The notes below the pieces were generated by a model. It was not told the DNA's origin and ran no database searches. It saw only the letters and a program-made list of their open reading frames with translations. This document shows positions 1-10,594 of a stretch of 64,000 bases of DNA, one piece after another. The first letter of the stretch is position 1. Every line of letters starts with the position of its first letter. Both the position numbers and the translations under genes were made by a program. The stretch spans positions 5,828,001 to 5,892,000 of the forward strand of contig OX337229.1 in the NCBI GenBank assembly GCA_946965045.2, in the 5' to 3' direction. Origin of the DNA: Epithemia pelagica. Lineage: Eukaryota; Bacillariophyta; Bacillariophyceae; Surirellales; Surirellaceae.

Positions 1-487
1 CAAGGGCGGCGTTTGCAAGTTACAGTGAGTCCTCGATTGCGTCTTCGTCCACAAGCGAAGGACGAAACAACAGCATCGCCAAAACCACAAGCACCGCATC
101 TGGACAACAAGAAACCAATCCTTCGACATCCACCGTTCCTACGTGGCTCGCTGTTGTTCCCTGTGCGACGCCCCAGCCCTCTGCTCGCTCACAGTCAAAC
201 AACGATCCTAATTACAGCCGACCCGAACCCACAACGTTTTTGGACAGCGCCGTTGCCACCAGCTCTATTTCCTCCGTTCCATCGTCGACTCCACGCTTCC
301 ATGCCATACCACCACCCACCCATGCAGGTCCGCTTGAAGCCTCGTCGACAACAAGCGACAACAGCCACGCTCCATCCCAGCAATCCAGGCTTTCCTCTTC
401 GTCTTTCAACCTCTGGTATCGTTGCCATTCCGTCGGTTTCGTCCAATTTGGCACGCAGTCGTCCCCCCCCCCCCCCCCCCCAAAAAA
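1..487. other. Low-complexity stretch, no supported gene
   Basis: The first 487 bases are open in several frames, but the translations are Pro/Ser/Thr-rich and look compositional. A CA|GTGAGT sequence near position 25 could be the splice donor of an exon that begins before the window. A run of 19 C followed by 7 A (463-488) ends just at the ATG of the next ORF and is a likely slippage or assembly-error site. Confidence 0.4.
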
Positions 488-488
488 A
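463..488. repeat. Homopolymer C19-A7 tract
   Basis: Nineteen consecutive C then seven A are read directly. The tract would shift the frame of any reading passing through it if its length is wrong by one base. Confidence 0.9.
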
Positions 489-648
489 TGAACCTTCTTC
501 CTGCCATCGAGGCATCGTCTACTACGGAGGCCTCGGGCAATGCACCTGTGCCCAACAACAACAGCAACGATGAAGACAGACCACCAAACAACAACAACAA
601 CCACGACAACCAAGACAGACCAAACAACAACAACAATGAAGACAGTCC

Positions 649-699
<51 letters not shown>

Positions 700-3034
700 A
701 GAGCCGAGCACTTGCACCAATTCCTTTACTGTCCCTACCGCTGTTGCCCCTCCTACTGCAAGCAGCAACACAACTGCTTCATCAACTATAGACCACCTTG
801 GTTCTGGTCTTAATTTGGCCGCACGGGCTGTCTCGTCTACCCGTCCACCTGAAGCTGTTGCTCCTCCTGCTCCTGTCGCTGGTCCACCTGAAGCTGTTGC
901 TCCTCCTGTCGCTGCTGGTCCTGCTCCCATCCTCCGCCTGCGGCGACCTGTACTTCAACAACCTCAAGCTATGCTGCAATATCCAAATTTGAAAATGCAG
1001 GTTAAAAAATTACGGAAGGGTCTTTCCTTCTCCAATTGCGGCGCCACCCTCCCCTCCATTGCCTCAACCCTGGAGCGTCGTCCACCAACAATCCTACAAT
1101 GATTCTCGTCACACAAAACCCCCAGTGATGACTCAAATCTCTCATTGGTGTCCAATTTCTGTGGACCTCTCATGAGAAAGGCCAAGAACTTTACCTTCGG
1201 TGCCACGAGATCTGTCGCCGGCAAATCCAAACAACGACGATACAACAAAAACAACAACAAACGCAAACAGCCTGGTTCGAGCGAGACTGTCTCATCTACG
1301 TCACAAGCCGAGGATGATGCGTCCTCTTCCCCGACTACATCGCTCCAAATTGTCACCTCTTTTGGATTGCGTACACTGTTGCTGGAAGACATGTGGTTTA
1401 TTGAAAATGGTACTTCCATTGCCTTATTTTTCAATATCGACATACTACCACCTCGCTATGGGAAGAAATGGACGAAAGTTTGGTGTGATACGTCACAATC
1501 AAACTACGTTCCGCTTGTCCTTTTCGAGGGTCGTTCCTACCGGCAAATAACAGGTTGGGTTCTGAAGAAACCCGACCTAAGAAGCGTAACCGGTGTTCAA
1601 GTGTACGATGACATCATACTGGCTATGAAAGAAAAAGAACAACGTGGGATCCACTTCAAGTTTCCTGTATTCTCCTCGGATGACTGTCAATTTCCACATC
1701 CACCGACTGCTTGTATCGGAGAAGCATTGACATGGTTTGAAGTTTTCAATTACCCACAAGGGGTATTTGTACAGGCGGATTATCATCCCGAGAGGAGTTG
1801 GAACCACATTTTCAAGCGCTTGAAAGTGGACAATGGCGATCGTCTTACGCTTCTGCATCGCCTAGTACAAGAAACGCCAGGAGATCGCTATGTGCTAGCC
1901 GAGTTAAAGCATATTTGGGAGCGTTTACAGGTCAAGCAGAACCAGGCTCAAGCAATTGAGGAGCACCACAACGTTTTGGCTGAGCTTCAAGAAGCTCTTG
2001 CGGAGAAAAACGCGCCGCCTTCTCCAATCATCGAACCAGCTAAAGTCGATAAGTTCTGCAATCTCATTGACGAACGCTTATGGCAAAGGATGGAAGATTG
2101 TTTCTGGCGCTTTAATAACATTTTCGAGCGATTTCTTTCCGAACGTGAAACACGACAACTTGCGGACGACTTTGAGGAGAAGCTGCCCGAACAATTCCAA
2201 ACTCTCATGATATTGAGCGGTTATACCAAGAAATTGGAACTTGCTGTACGGAAAGATCGCGCCTTTTTACGAAAGCGCTTCACACTGGACGTCTTGTTTC
2301 AGTTTATTATTCGTGCGAGGAAACATAACAACCACATGCAGGTGGCATTCGGAATGGTGTTTGCCCTCGCCCAGTATGCATGCGGGCACTCGTTGTTTGC
2401 TACCCAAATACCTGTTTGGGTGGGTCTATCTGTATCCAAACGCACGATGGAACGACGCGTTGAACATTGGCTTCGAACCTACCAGGCGAGGGTGAACCAG
2501 GCCCTTCGCAACGTAACGAGCCTATTGTGTGTATTTGACAATCTACAGACTGGACATCGCCTTCAATTCCAACAAGGCCAGAGTTCCACATTTACGCGAG
2601 TTACGACCCGGTTCGTTATGTCCATGTATATAGCTCGTTTCCCCCCTTGGGTCTACAGCTTTGTCGAGCGTCCACCGGTGACTTACATCCAACAAGCAAT
2701 CCCAGGGGCGTATCAAATGCCTGCCCTAGAAGACGAAAACCTCCAATCAAACTTGGTTGCGATTCTCAGGTCTATATCCCGACAAGAATTTCCTGTGGAC
2801 TCGGATCCTTCAGGAAAGCCTTTCGACTGTTCTGGAACCCGAGTGAGGACGTATCAGCAAATCCTTGGATGGTGCAGAGAGTTGCAAGGTATAAAGCGAT
2901 TCCTTTCGAGCAAGAGACGACCTGGATACAAGGTCGACTATACACTACAACCCGTGGAATTCTCCCTGAACCATGCCCGTCAGGCTATCACTAATGCTAT
3001 GAAAGATCTCCGCAAGAATCGAGAAAGTAATTAA
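488..3034 (+). pseudogene. Broken ORF of a probable mobile-element protein (first part)
   Basis: From the ATG at 488 the frame runs through a low-complexity Asn/Pro region to a TGA at 1100-1102, then continues open in the same frame to a stop at 3034. The downstream 630 residues look like a real folded protein: few repeats, many Trp/Phe/Arg, and a segment near the C terminus containing CVFDNLQTG followed by a Thr/Arg-rich stretch (about 2527-2630). That pattern faintly resembles transposon-associated proteins such as fungal DUF6589 (inference; no family is firmly recognised). After about base 3000 coding character moves to the +1 frame and continues to 4280, so the gene has either two lesions, or an unseen intron plus a nonsense change. 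The stop codons of this ORF pair and of the helicase lie 34 bases apart, pointing toward each other. Confidence 0.45.
585..702. repeat. CAA/CAAGA microsatellite coding poly-Asn
   Basis: Nearly continuous AAC/CAA repeats encode Asn runs in the plus-strand ORF that starts at 488. Poly-Asn tracts are common in low-complexity diatom proteins but carry no functional information. Confidence 0.85.
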
Positions 3035-4280
3035 ACATTTCGTCCAATTCTACACGCGGAATAGAGCTGATGGAGACTATGAACTGTCTGATCGGTTAAA
3101 GGAGGAGGCTGACGTTGTGGACGAAGGTACCAATGTAGAAGAAGAGAAGCTGGTGGACCCCGGACAACGGCACAAAAACACAATCTGCCTGAGGAACCGG
3201 TTGAACCGTGTGTTGATCACAGAGGTGTTGCTTTTGGCAAAGTGTCATGAAGTTCGGAATGATACGAATACGGTTGTGGATAAGAATGTCTTCTGGAGGG
3301 CGCTGGACCATACCCAATTGGAGGTCCACAAGAAACACCCCCGGAATGGGGATGGTTCCGTAACAGACGACGCAACGCATGAGTTCATCATGGTTAAAGT
3401 AACGTCCATGATTCCTTCTAAATCAAAGACAGGAAAAGCCGGCGACAAAAGTGCCCATTCGGTAAATGAAAACGCGGAAGACTCAGACAATGCGGTATCG
3501 GATGCCGATGACGAGGAGTCTATGGTCGATTTGGAAGAAGCCATTAAGGCACAGGACGGTGAGGGATCAGTTGGGGATCGTTCCTACTTCAGTGATGACA
3601 ATGTGGCTGTGATTGATGTCGAGCATGAAGACTTTGTGGAGGGGAACAATACTCCTGTCGTCACCATTGAAGACGACAACAACCCATTGGACGATGACGA
3701 AGACCAAGACATTGAAGAAGAGGAGAATGAGGTGCAGGAATCACCGATACAGGAGTTGGAGGAAACGCAGGTGGAAGACTTCCTACTGGACGAGGCAAAT
3801 GACGACGAAGGTGAGGACGACGATGAAGAACGTGATGTCGACGACGAGGATGCTGAAGACAATGCTGGTGAGGAAAAGGAAGTACAAGAGGATGCCAACG
3901 ACAGCGGTGCTGACAATAAGGCAAAGAAGAAAGAAGGAACAACAATAGAGGAAGGAAAACTGCGAGAGAAGAAAAACGTCAAGGGCATGAAAGTGGTTGA
4001 ATTGAATGTGTTAGCCACAAAGGATGTTGTATCTGTGGCGCTGGAAAAAATGGGCGAAAAGAATGTTATTGCAGGGAAGCAGTGGGACGCTGCAAGGAAA
4101 GAACGAGAACATCATTTCCTCCGCTACAAATTATTTTGTAGATTGGAGGAAATGGAACAAGAAGGTGCAGGGCTGGGGTTGACGATTAGAAGAGAGGAAG
4201 GAGCGGCGATTGCCAGCCGACTGGATCGGTCACGAAATGTCTTGAAGCGATACAAAGCGTCGAAGACGATGAAAAATTGA
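3003..4280 (+). pseudogene. Second part of the broken ORF: charged segment with very acidic domain
   Basis: This frame is open from 3003, directly after a TGA at 3000-3002, and has no convincing ATG of its own. Its first residues (RIEKVIKHFVQFYTRN) look like the natural continuation of the preceding ORF in the neighbouring frame. The middle (about 3460-3930) is almost all Asp/Glu, and the end (about 3950-4277) is Lys/Arg-rich and probably helical. Acidic domains of this type occur in chromatin- or histone-binding proteins, but the composition alone does not establish a function. Likely a single original gene spanning 488-4280, now interrupted, or one using an intron or frameshift near base 3000. 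Confidence 0.4.
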
Positions 4281-4314
4281 GTACTGAGATCATGCATGTT
4301 TATATTTGTAGTAA

Positions 4315-6294
4315 CTACTTATTATCCGTCTTACATTTGAATCCATTCCACACTGCATCATCATTCATGAGTGGGTTGCCGTTGCGATCATAGCCCAATT
4401 TAACACGAAGGGTGAAACCATCCACCTCTGGTTCTAGGATTCCTGCCGCAAAACATTTTAGCAAGAGAGCTTTGGCTCGCGGTTTTGCCGTTTTCTGTGA
4501 CTTGACACCAAATACGCGTTTATGGAATGGGATATCGAATGGGGCAAGTGGTTTTTCGTCTGCACCAATGACCGTGAAATCCATCATTTCATTGAGGAAA
4601 CAGTCTCGATGAAGGGCGAGCTTTGAAGGAACTAATTTGTGTGTGATGAACATGGCAATGAGATAGCTTTTGAAGTTCGCTTTGTTAATGGCACAATCCA
4701 TGGGAGTAGACAAGCCAGATATTGAACAACGCCAACAGGCATTACCACACAACTGGGGGAGATCGGAGATTTTTGATGAGTCGGGGTGAAGCATTAGTTC
4801 CTCGAGTTGATGGTGAATGCACCTTCCAGTGTTCAAGCATACGAGGGACAGGACAGGCAGCACATTCTGCCACTGGCGGGCAGCCAATTCCGTTGTATTC
4901 AACGTAGTGGAAGGCATTGGTTGTTGAGTAGATGTCATTGTAGAAGGATCCGGACTGTCAGGCTTGTTATCCTTCGCTCGAGCTGCTTCATATTTAGGGA
5001 TTATGAAGATTCGTGTCATCAAGGCAATAAGACTATAGAGGGATACCACCATGTAGAATGACGAGTTACTGGGGCTTGCTGTGGGACCACGGCCACAACG
5101 GCCTGAGCATTGTAGAAGGTCTTCTATACTGGAAGGGAAACCGTGGAAGATGACTTTGTCAACTTCAGCACAGTCGAGGCCGGAACTACTTGTAGCAGCG
5201 GTCGCAAAGTAGGCGACAGGGTCAAAGCAAAGAATGAGGCGGGTGGTAGGACACTCGTCCAATAAGGGCTGGCCGATAAACATGTCTGTGTGGTGGAACT
5301 TTTGTTCCCTAAACATGTTACCGTGGACCAGTAGGACGTCTTTCTGGATGCCCAAAACGTTTAATGCCGTCCAACTCTGGTGGTAGAAATTGTTGATTGC
5401 TTTTCGAGAATTCGAATAGACAATCAGTTTCCGTCCACCAGAGGCACGGCATAGCTTGGTCAGGTCGGCTTTGATGCGTCGGATTGGTGAATCCTTGAAG
5501 GACAAGCCGAGGAATATGTTGCGTCTGTGTACGCCGGAATGGCATCGTGGCCACAGCATGTCATCCTGTGGGTTAAATGTGAGTCCAGTCAATCGCTCCA
5601 AATCATTTACCATCCGTAAAGAGGCAGTAGCAGTCATGAACAGGATTGGGATTGGTTCTGTGCTTTGCTTCTCTGCAATTTGGAAAAGGCAACTATGGAG
5701 ATGGGAGAACTCCTCTCTGAATTCCATGCCATGGGCCGCATACAGATGGCACTCGTCTACGGCAAGGAAGCGTAGGGTGCCATTGCGACACAAAGTGGCG
5801 ATAGTTTGTTGCCATGCACGGTCCGTGGTGAGTTTTTGGGGCGATGTAAACAGAGATACAGTCGTTGTACATGATTCATCGTTGGGTAATTGCTCAAGGT
5901 AGTGGCGTAGTTGTTCGTTGAGAGAAGCGGACCGAATGATATCAAGGTTCAAAACATGGAACCGGTTGAAAAGTTGATTGTCGAGGGATAGTTGTTCGAG
6001 CTTTGAAGTCTGGTCGGCGGCCAAGCTTAACAGAGGTACTGTGATAGTGATACCACCGCATAGGAAACCAGAAACGTCTCGGACAGCCGATTTACCGCCA
6101 CCAGTGGAGCGGACAAGAAGAAGAGGACGTAGTTTGGAGGTGGGAGAGGGTTCGAGGTGGCGTTGAATGACTTCTTTACATGCATCCACCTGCCATGGAC
6201 GCACAGTCTTTCTATGCCAGTCCTTGAAAGCATATGTGATAGCATCTTCAAGAGACGGGTCGTCATCGGGAACATCACTTGGGTCGGTAGACAT
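4315..6294 (-). CDS. RecQ-like superfamily 2 DNA helicase
   Basis: A 659-residue intact ORF. Superfamily-2 helicase motifs are in order: Walker A GGGKS (residues 65-69), DECH box (180-183), TATAS motif III (221-225) and a GRCGRG motif VI near residue 395. DECH plus the QxGRxGR-like motif VI resembles RecQ-type 3'-5' helicases. The region after the two RecA lobes has paired Cys (CGNACWRC), possibly a small zinc site, and no recognisable RQC or HRDC domain. The start is set at the first ATG in frame; the frame is open for a further 77 codons upstream but only a GTG is available there. RecQ-like proteins in multicopy selfish elements are known from fungi and protists, and the convergent partner ORF suggests the same here (inference). 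A cellular DNA-repair role is the alternative. Confidence 0.8.
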   Translation of the reverse strand: MSTDPSDVPDDDPSLEDAITYAFKDWHRKTVRPWQVDACKEVIQRHLEPSPTSKLRPLLLVRSTGGGKSAVRDVSGFLCGGITITVPLLSLAADQTSKLEQLSLDNQLFNRFHVLNLDIIRSASLNEQLRHYLEQLPNDESCTTTVSLFTSPQKLTTDRAWQQTIATLCRNGTLRFLAVDECHLYAAHGMEFREEFSHLHSCLFQIAEKQSTEPIPILFMTATASLRMVNDLERLTGLTFNPQDDMLWPRCHSGVHRRNIFLGLSFKDSPIRRIKADLTKLCRASGGRKLIVYSNSRKAINNFYHQSWTALNVLGIQKDVLLVHGNMFREQKFHHTDMFIGQPLLDECPTTRLILCFDPVAYFATAATSSSGLDCAEVDKVIFHGFPSSIEDLLQCSGRCGRGPTASPSNSSFYMVVSLYSLIALMTRIFIIPKYEAARAKDNKPDSPDPSTMTSTQQPMPSTTLNTTELAARQWQNVLPVLSLVCLNTGRCIHHQLEELMLHPDSSKISDLPQLCGNACWRCSISGLSTPMDCAINKANFKSYLIAMFITHKLVPSKLALHRDCFLNEMMDFTVIGADEKPLAPFDIPFHKRVFGVKSQKTAKPRAKALLLKCFAAGILEPEVDGFTLRVKLGYDRNGNPLMNDDAVWNGFKCKTDNK

Positions 6295-6831
6295 GGGCGC
6301 AAAGGGTGGGAGGGATGTACAAGGTTGTTGATGAAGGTAATGGGGTAGGTCGTCTCCTTTGTTGGTGGAGGTGGAAATCTGGCTGTGTGTTGGATGCTTG
6401 ATTGACGTTACAGGGACGTGCCAAGGCAATAGCGACGTCCACACAGCTTCTGAGAAGTATGGAGAGAGGTTCGGATGGGTGGATAACGTTTGAGATACGT
6501 TGATATGGGAGCCAATCGACCTCACAAGTTTGGCACCGTGGTGGATGCGTTGAGGTGCATCTGGATTTGTATCAGCCTCGGGAAAATCGCTAAATTGGGT
6601 CGTCGCGCCTTGGGGGTGAGAAAGAAAAGCGTCTTGGTGGACGGTGGACAGACGGTCTGTATCTCACCCGTGCTTGGGGGTAGACAAAACACGGCCTCCG
6701 ACTCCGACAACCGACTAGGAGTAGGTAATGAAACCACGTATGAAATACTTAGCGCACGGAGTAGATCATCATGATAATTAGAAAGAACACTCGCGGAATG
6801 AACCAGCTTAGGTTTATTCTCCTTTCCACAA

Positions 6832-7791
6832 ATGATCTCAACAAACAAAGATCGCGAGACCATGAAAGAAATATTTGCCGAATTGAGGGAAGTCCGTCCA
6901 GGACGCAAACTCTTTGTTCGCGAATGGACCCTTGGCATACAGGCGAACGATGAGAACAACGATGCAGTGCCGAAGGATCTCCAACTCGTGTGTATTCATG
7001 GCAGTTGCGCCACCGAAGCTCAATTTCATTCACTACTTCGTTCGTTGGATTATCTTCTTCTCTATGGACCAACAAAGTTGCGAATAAAATGTATCTTATT
7101 CGATATGGTGGGATGTGGCCAGTCACCCATGATTGAAGACTGGGATGCCTACAGTGGACAGGAGCTGCAGAGAGATCTTGGATCTATACTGGAAACATTC
7201 TCTGACGCTTCCCTACCTATTCACTTCGTTTCACATTCATATGGACCCAATATTCTTGTCCACTGGCTGAACTCAGATCACAACAAGATTGTTATGGATA
7301 AGGTGAAGGGATTCATCTTCTTGGGAGCCGCCGTACGTGTCAACTCTTCGCATCCTGTGCCCGATGGGGGTCATCCTGTCTTTCGATTGCCAGTATGGAT
7401 GCTGGAGATGTTACAAAGTACATTGACAAAAGAATTTTTGTCAAGAGCTATTGATCCCAGCAACCCAAAACTTCATGATCAATGTTTAAAGTCCAATGAC
7501 AGCAATGCGATGTTCATGGTCAAAGCCTTTTACAGACAAACAAAATGGGCAACGTCCGACGAGCTCATTCAAGCGATCAACAACAAGCCTGTGATTCATT
7601 TCCACGGTGTCAATGATGGGATTTTACAGATTGAATGGGGACAACATTTGGTGAACCAGTTAGCCCCAACCACAACTGAATTTGTTCCGATGGAGAAGGC
7701 AAGCCATTTGATCATGATGGAGAAGCCTGCGGAAATTGCTAGAAAAGTATGTGACTTTCTTGTATCCAACCATGCTCTAGGGCCAAAGTGA
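6832..7791 (+). CDS. Alpha/beta-hydrolase fold protein
   Basis: A 319-residue single-exon protein. Oxyanion-side HG motif CIHGSC lies at residues 54-59, the nucleophile elbow is SHSYG with the putative catalytic Ser at 136, a HGVND segment could supply the acid, and the catalytic His is in ASHLIMM at residue 292. Order and spacing fit a lipase/esterase/epoxide-hydrolase-type alpha/beta hydrolase; the substrate cannot be told. No signal peptide or membrane segment is visible, so it is probably cytosolic. A second ATG at 6862 (MKEIFAEL) could equally be the start. It reads away from the helicase gene, with 537 bases between the helicase ATG and this start. Confidence 0.85.
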   Translation: MISTNKDRETMKEIFAELREVRPGRKLFVREWTLGIQANDENNDAVPKDLQLVCIHGSCATEAQFHSLLRSLDYLLLYGPTKLRIKCILFDMVGCGQSPMIEDWDAYSGQELQRDLGSILETFSDASLPIHFVSHSYGPNILVHWLNSDHNKIVMDKVKGFIFLGAAVRVNSSHPVPDGGHPVFRLPVWMLEMLQSTLTKEFLSRAIDPSNPKLHDQCLKSNDSNAMFMVKAFYRQTKWATSDELIQAINNKPVIHFHGVNDGILQIEWGQHLVNQLAPTTTEFVPMEKASHLIMMEKPAEIARKVCDFLVSNHALGPK

Positions 7792-8067
7792 TGAGGCCTT
7801 TAGGATCAGACGCCAAGAACGATACGTCAGAGGAGGTGTTTCAGATGCAATGGCCGGTGCAGCGAAAGTCGGGAGGATCAGTGTTTGGTCTGAGAACCCG
7901 TTGGATACATTATGTTGGTACTGTCGAGATTCTTCTTCTATAGAGTGCTGGATTCAGGATCATTTTGCTTCTTCTTCATCGATTTCATGTTGATTCGGAT
8001 AGGAGGAGACTGGCTGGATTTATTGTATGAGTAACTAAAGTTTGGACTAAGACTAATCCTAAATCCT
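7792..8067. other. Intergenic, no gene seen
   Basis: This 3' flank of the hydrolase is AT-rich toward its end. It contains the original insertion-site flank of the hAT element and nothing else recognisable. Confidence 0.6.
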
Positions 8068-8075
8068 ACGCTAAG
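8068..8075. repeat. Left 8-bp target-site duplication of the hAT element
   Basis: ACGCTAAG immediately precedes the CAGGG terminus and is repeated exactly at 14836-14843. An 8-bp duplication is the hallmark of hAT transposition. Confidence 0.9.
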
Positions 8076-8096
8076 CAGGGTATTGAAGTTATGAAA

Positions 8097-8530
8097 TCCA
8101 GTTGTGACTTTGACTTCTAACTTTAAGTCAGATTTTTTTTTCATACGAACTTAACTTCCATTCCAAAGTCATCATAACAGTACCCTTGATTTCAATGTCT
8201 AACTAATAATCATACAAATCATTACCCCAGCTTAACTTCTGACTTTAAGCCATTGACAATTTCACAACGACTTAACTTTGACTTTTCTTGTCACGCGCGC
8301 CCCACTCATGACTTAACTTCATCTGACTTAGTCATACATTCTCATCTCATGACTTGACTATTCAACAAAAGTCAAGTCAAGCACCTCATTGACTTGACTT
8401 CGTCCACGATGCAAAGTCAAGGTACCCCCATGACTTAACTTTTCTCCTGACTTTTTCTACCTTCGTTTGACTTAAGTCAATCCAAAAGTCAGACTTTTTG
8501 TATGACTTAAGTTATGACTTTGTCTACATG
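8097..8530. repeat. Left subterminal TGACTT/AAGTCA array of the hAT element
   Basis: More than twenty copies of GACTT or its complement in both orientations, often paired as GACTTGACTT or GACTTAAGTC. In hAT elements such as Ac, short subterminal motifs bind transposase; that role here is inferred from position. Confidence 0.85.
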
Positions 8531-8723
8531 ATACATGATACATACCGCAGAAGTTGGCAGTATCACCGTCATGCACGTCATACTCGAGTAGTACTTGCCA
8601 CGAATCCCGCCATGTTAGTCGCGAGTCATAGGTCACCCCCACCTCCACGTTGGACAACGTGCCTGCACCAGTTCTACATCCTAGAACATCACACCAAGGA
8701 AATGGCAATCAAACAGATGCACA

Positions 8724-10345
8724 ATGAACAACTCTCTTCAACGAACAAAAAGAAATCCATTGATTCCCTATGGCCCTCACCCTCTTTTTACTTTGGGTGA
8801 AGGGAACTACTTTGATACATGTCCAAGTCATGAATCGGCGAAGAAGAAGAAGCAACGAAAAATGAAAAAAGCAATTTTTGAATGGATGGAATCACTTACT
8901 GTTCCAAGTCATATAGAAAGATATCCACGAAGCAGAAATGCAGATGGACAGGCAACCAAGATCACGCCGTTTGTTGAAGATGTTTGCGACATCCAAGTGA
9001 AATATCTCTGTTACAGAGTACGACGCGACGATGTATGGGGGCAGCTGAACAGCAGGGGTTTTGCATATATGCAGCATGCCCTCGACCACCAAATTCAAGA
9101 CACACTCTACTACGATGCCATGCACTGCGCGGAAGGCAGGCATTGGAATCGATTTGCCCACACCAAGGGAGCACAGTTCGTCGTGCTCCCCTTGTGCCCC
9201 GTCTCTGAACTCGGAGCAGCCTGCGACTCTCAACTGGAATGGATTTCACTGATTATTGGGAAGTGGATTGAGAAATCATTTCCCCATCACAAGTGGGCCT
9301 CACCATACCTATTCAGCTGTAAGCAGATTGATACTCTCATTATCATGTCCTTATTCCATTGGCTGCTGTCGTTGTCTCTCACCTTTTTTGTTCTTGGGCT
9401 CACGTTTTGTCCCCACTTTTCTTGCTTTTTATTTCGTGCAATGTGTCCCTACTTATCTTGCTGTTCTCTGCTTCATACACTTGGCTCACGTTTTGTCCCC
9501 ACTTTTCTTGCTTTTTATTTCGTGCAATGTGTCCCCACTTATCTTGCTGTTCTCTGCTTCGTACACTCGGCTCACGTTTTGTCCCCACTTTTCTTGCTTT
9601 TTATTTCGTGCAATGTGTCCCCACTTATCTTGCTGTTCTCTGCTTCATACACTCGGCTCACGTTTTGTGCTTTTTATTTCGTGCAATGTGTCCCCACTTA
9701 TCTTGCTGTTCTCTGCTTCATACACTCGGCTCACGTTTTGTCCCCACTTTTCTTGCTTTTTATTTCGTGCAATGTGTCCCCACTTATCTTGCTGTTCTCT
9801 GCTTCATACACTCGGCTCACGTTTTGTCCCCACTTTTCTTGCTTTTTACTTCATGCAATGTGTCCCCACTTTTCTTGCTGCTTCCTTCTTCACAATTCAC
9901 ACACTCGACTCACATGTTGTCCCTACTTTTCTTGCTATCCTCTCATGCACTTCGTCCCCAATAAACGTTCTCTTTTTGTCATTCAGGGCATTCAGATCCT
10001 CCCAAAGACAGGGAAGCTGGATACCACCTTGACCTGCCTCATGAAGGAGACGTTGAAGATGCATTAGAACTGGCAGGCAACAAATCATTTCCATCCTACC
10101 TCTACCTGATCATCATCCAATTTGGTCTATGCAAAGACTCTGGTGGTGGTGGAATGGAGTTTAGCAGCTGCCACCGGGGTAACGGAAAGGTGAAGCGTCG
10201 TGCAACTTTTTGTTCACTGGACTACGGCAACATTATCATCTTCAGAGCGGACGTTTATCACAAGTCCGTTTATCCCACTACATGGAACTCTGTTCTACGT
10301 ATGAGCATTGGCATCGGGTATACACGACAACAAGCATACTGCTAA
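8724..10345 (+). CDS. Transposon-borne 2-oxoglutarate/Fe(II) dioxygenase-like protein, two exons
   Basis: Exon 1 is 8724-9318 and exon 2 is 9987-10345, joined by a GTAAGC donor and a CATTCAG acceptor with matching phase (1+2), giving 317 residues. The join restores a frame that carries HLD at residues 212-214, then a beta-strand-like GNIIIFRAD leading to His290 and Arg303. This H-x-D...H...R order is the iron- and 2-oxoglutarate-binding signature of the double-stranded beta-helix dioxygenases. The N-terminal part has a Lys-rich patch (AKKKKQRKMKK) that could be a nuclear signal or bind nucleic acid. TET/JBP-type DNA dioxygenases travel with KDZ transposons in fungi; whether this protein belongs to that group, another DNA/RNA dioxygenase group, or hydroxylates protein is not decidable from sequence reading. 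The start could also be an inner Met near 8862. Confidence 0.65.
9319..9986 (+). other. Intron of the transposon dioxygenase gene
   Basis: Donor GTAAGC at 9319 and acceptor TTTTTGTCATTCAG ending at 9986. Removing it keeps the frame and produces a TGG codon across the junction. Most of its 668 bases are the 86-bp minisatellite. Confidence 0.65.
9397..9930 (+). repeat. 86-bp minisatellite, about six copies
   Basis: Units beginning GGCTCACGTTTTGT start at 9397, 9483, 9569, 9655, 9728 and 9814. Spacing is 86 bases except one 73-base unit that has lost an internal CCCCACTTTTCTT segment; the last copy is degenerate. The units are pyrimidine-rich and contain no stop codon in any plus-strand frame. 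Confidence 0.9.
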
Positions 10346-10594
10346 CCACAAACCATCTCTCACAATAACTAAACATTTACCTAAAATCCAAGAATATCGT
10401 CTCCTTCTTCGTTGTTTGCACCATCCATATCGTCTACAGCTTGATCGATCTCCTCTTCATCTTCGCTACTGGTACCAAAACCCAAGCCAAGTGCCAACTG
10501 CTCTCTTTTGCCTTTTCTAAAGAGAAATATCCGGCTTTCCCTGGCCAAAAAATCCCAGCTTCTTTTAGAACGCTCATCTGCAAAGGCAATTGCT

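Noticed and set aside
13-573. 186-residue Pro/Ser-rich ORF at the window start
   Set aside because: Low-complexity, starts at a non-ATG codon and passes through the C19 tract. No coding evidence.
9397-9930. CRISPR-like array
   Set aside because: Units are 86 bp and contiguous with no unique spacers, inside a eukaryotic transposon.
9256-10032. Hydrophobic Phe/Leu/Cys repeat ORFs over the 86-bp repeats
   Set aside because: All three frames are open with the same peptide shifted, and the segment has canonical intron borders. Treated as intron.
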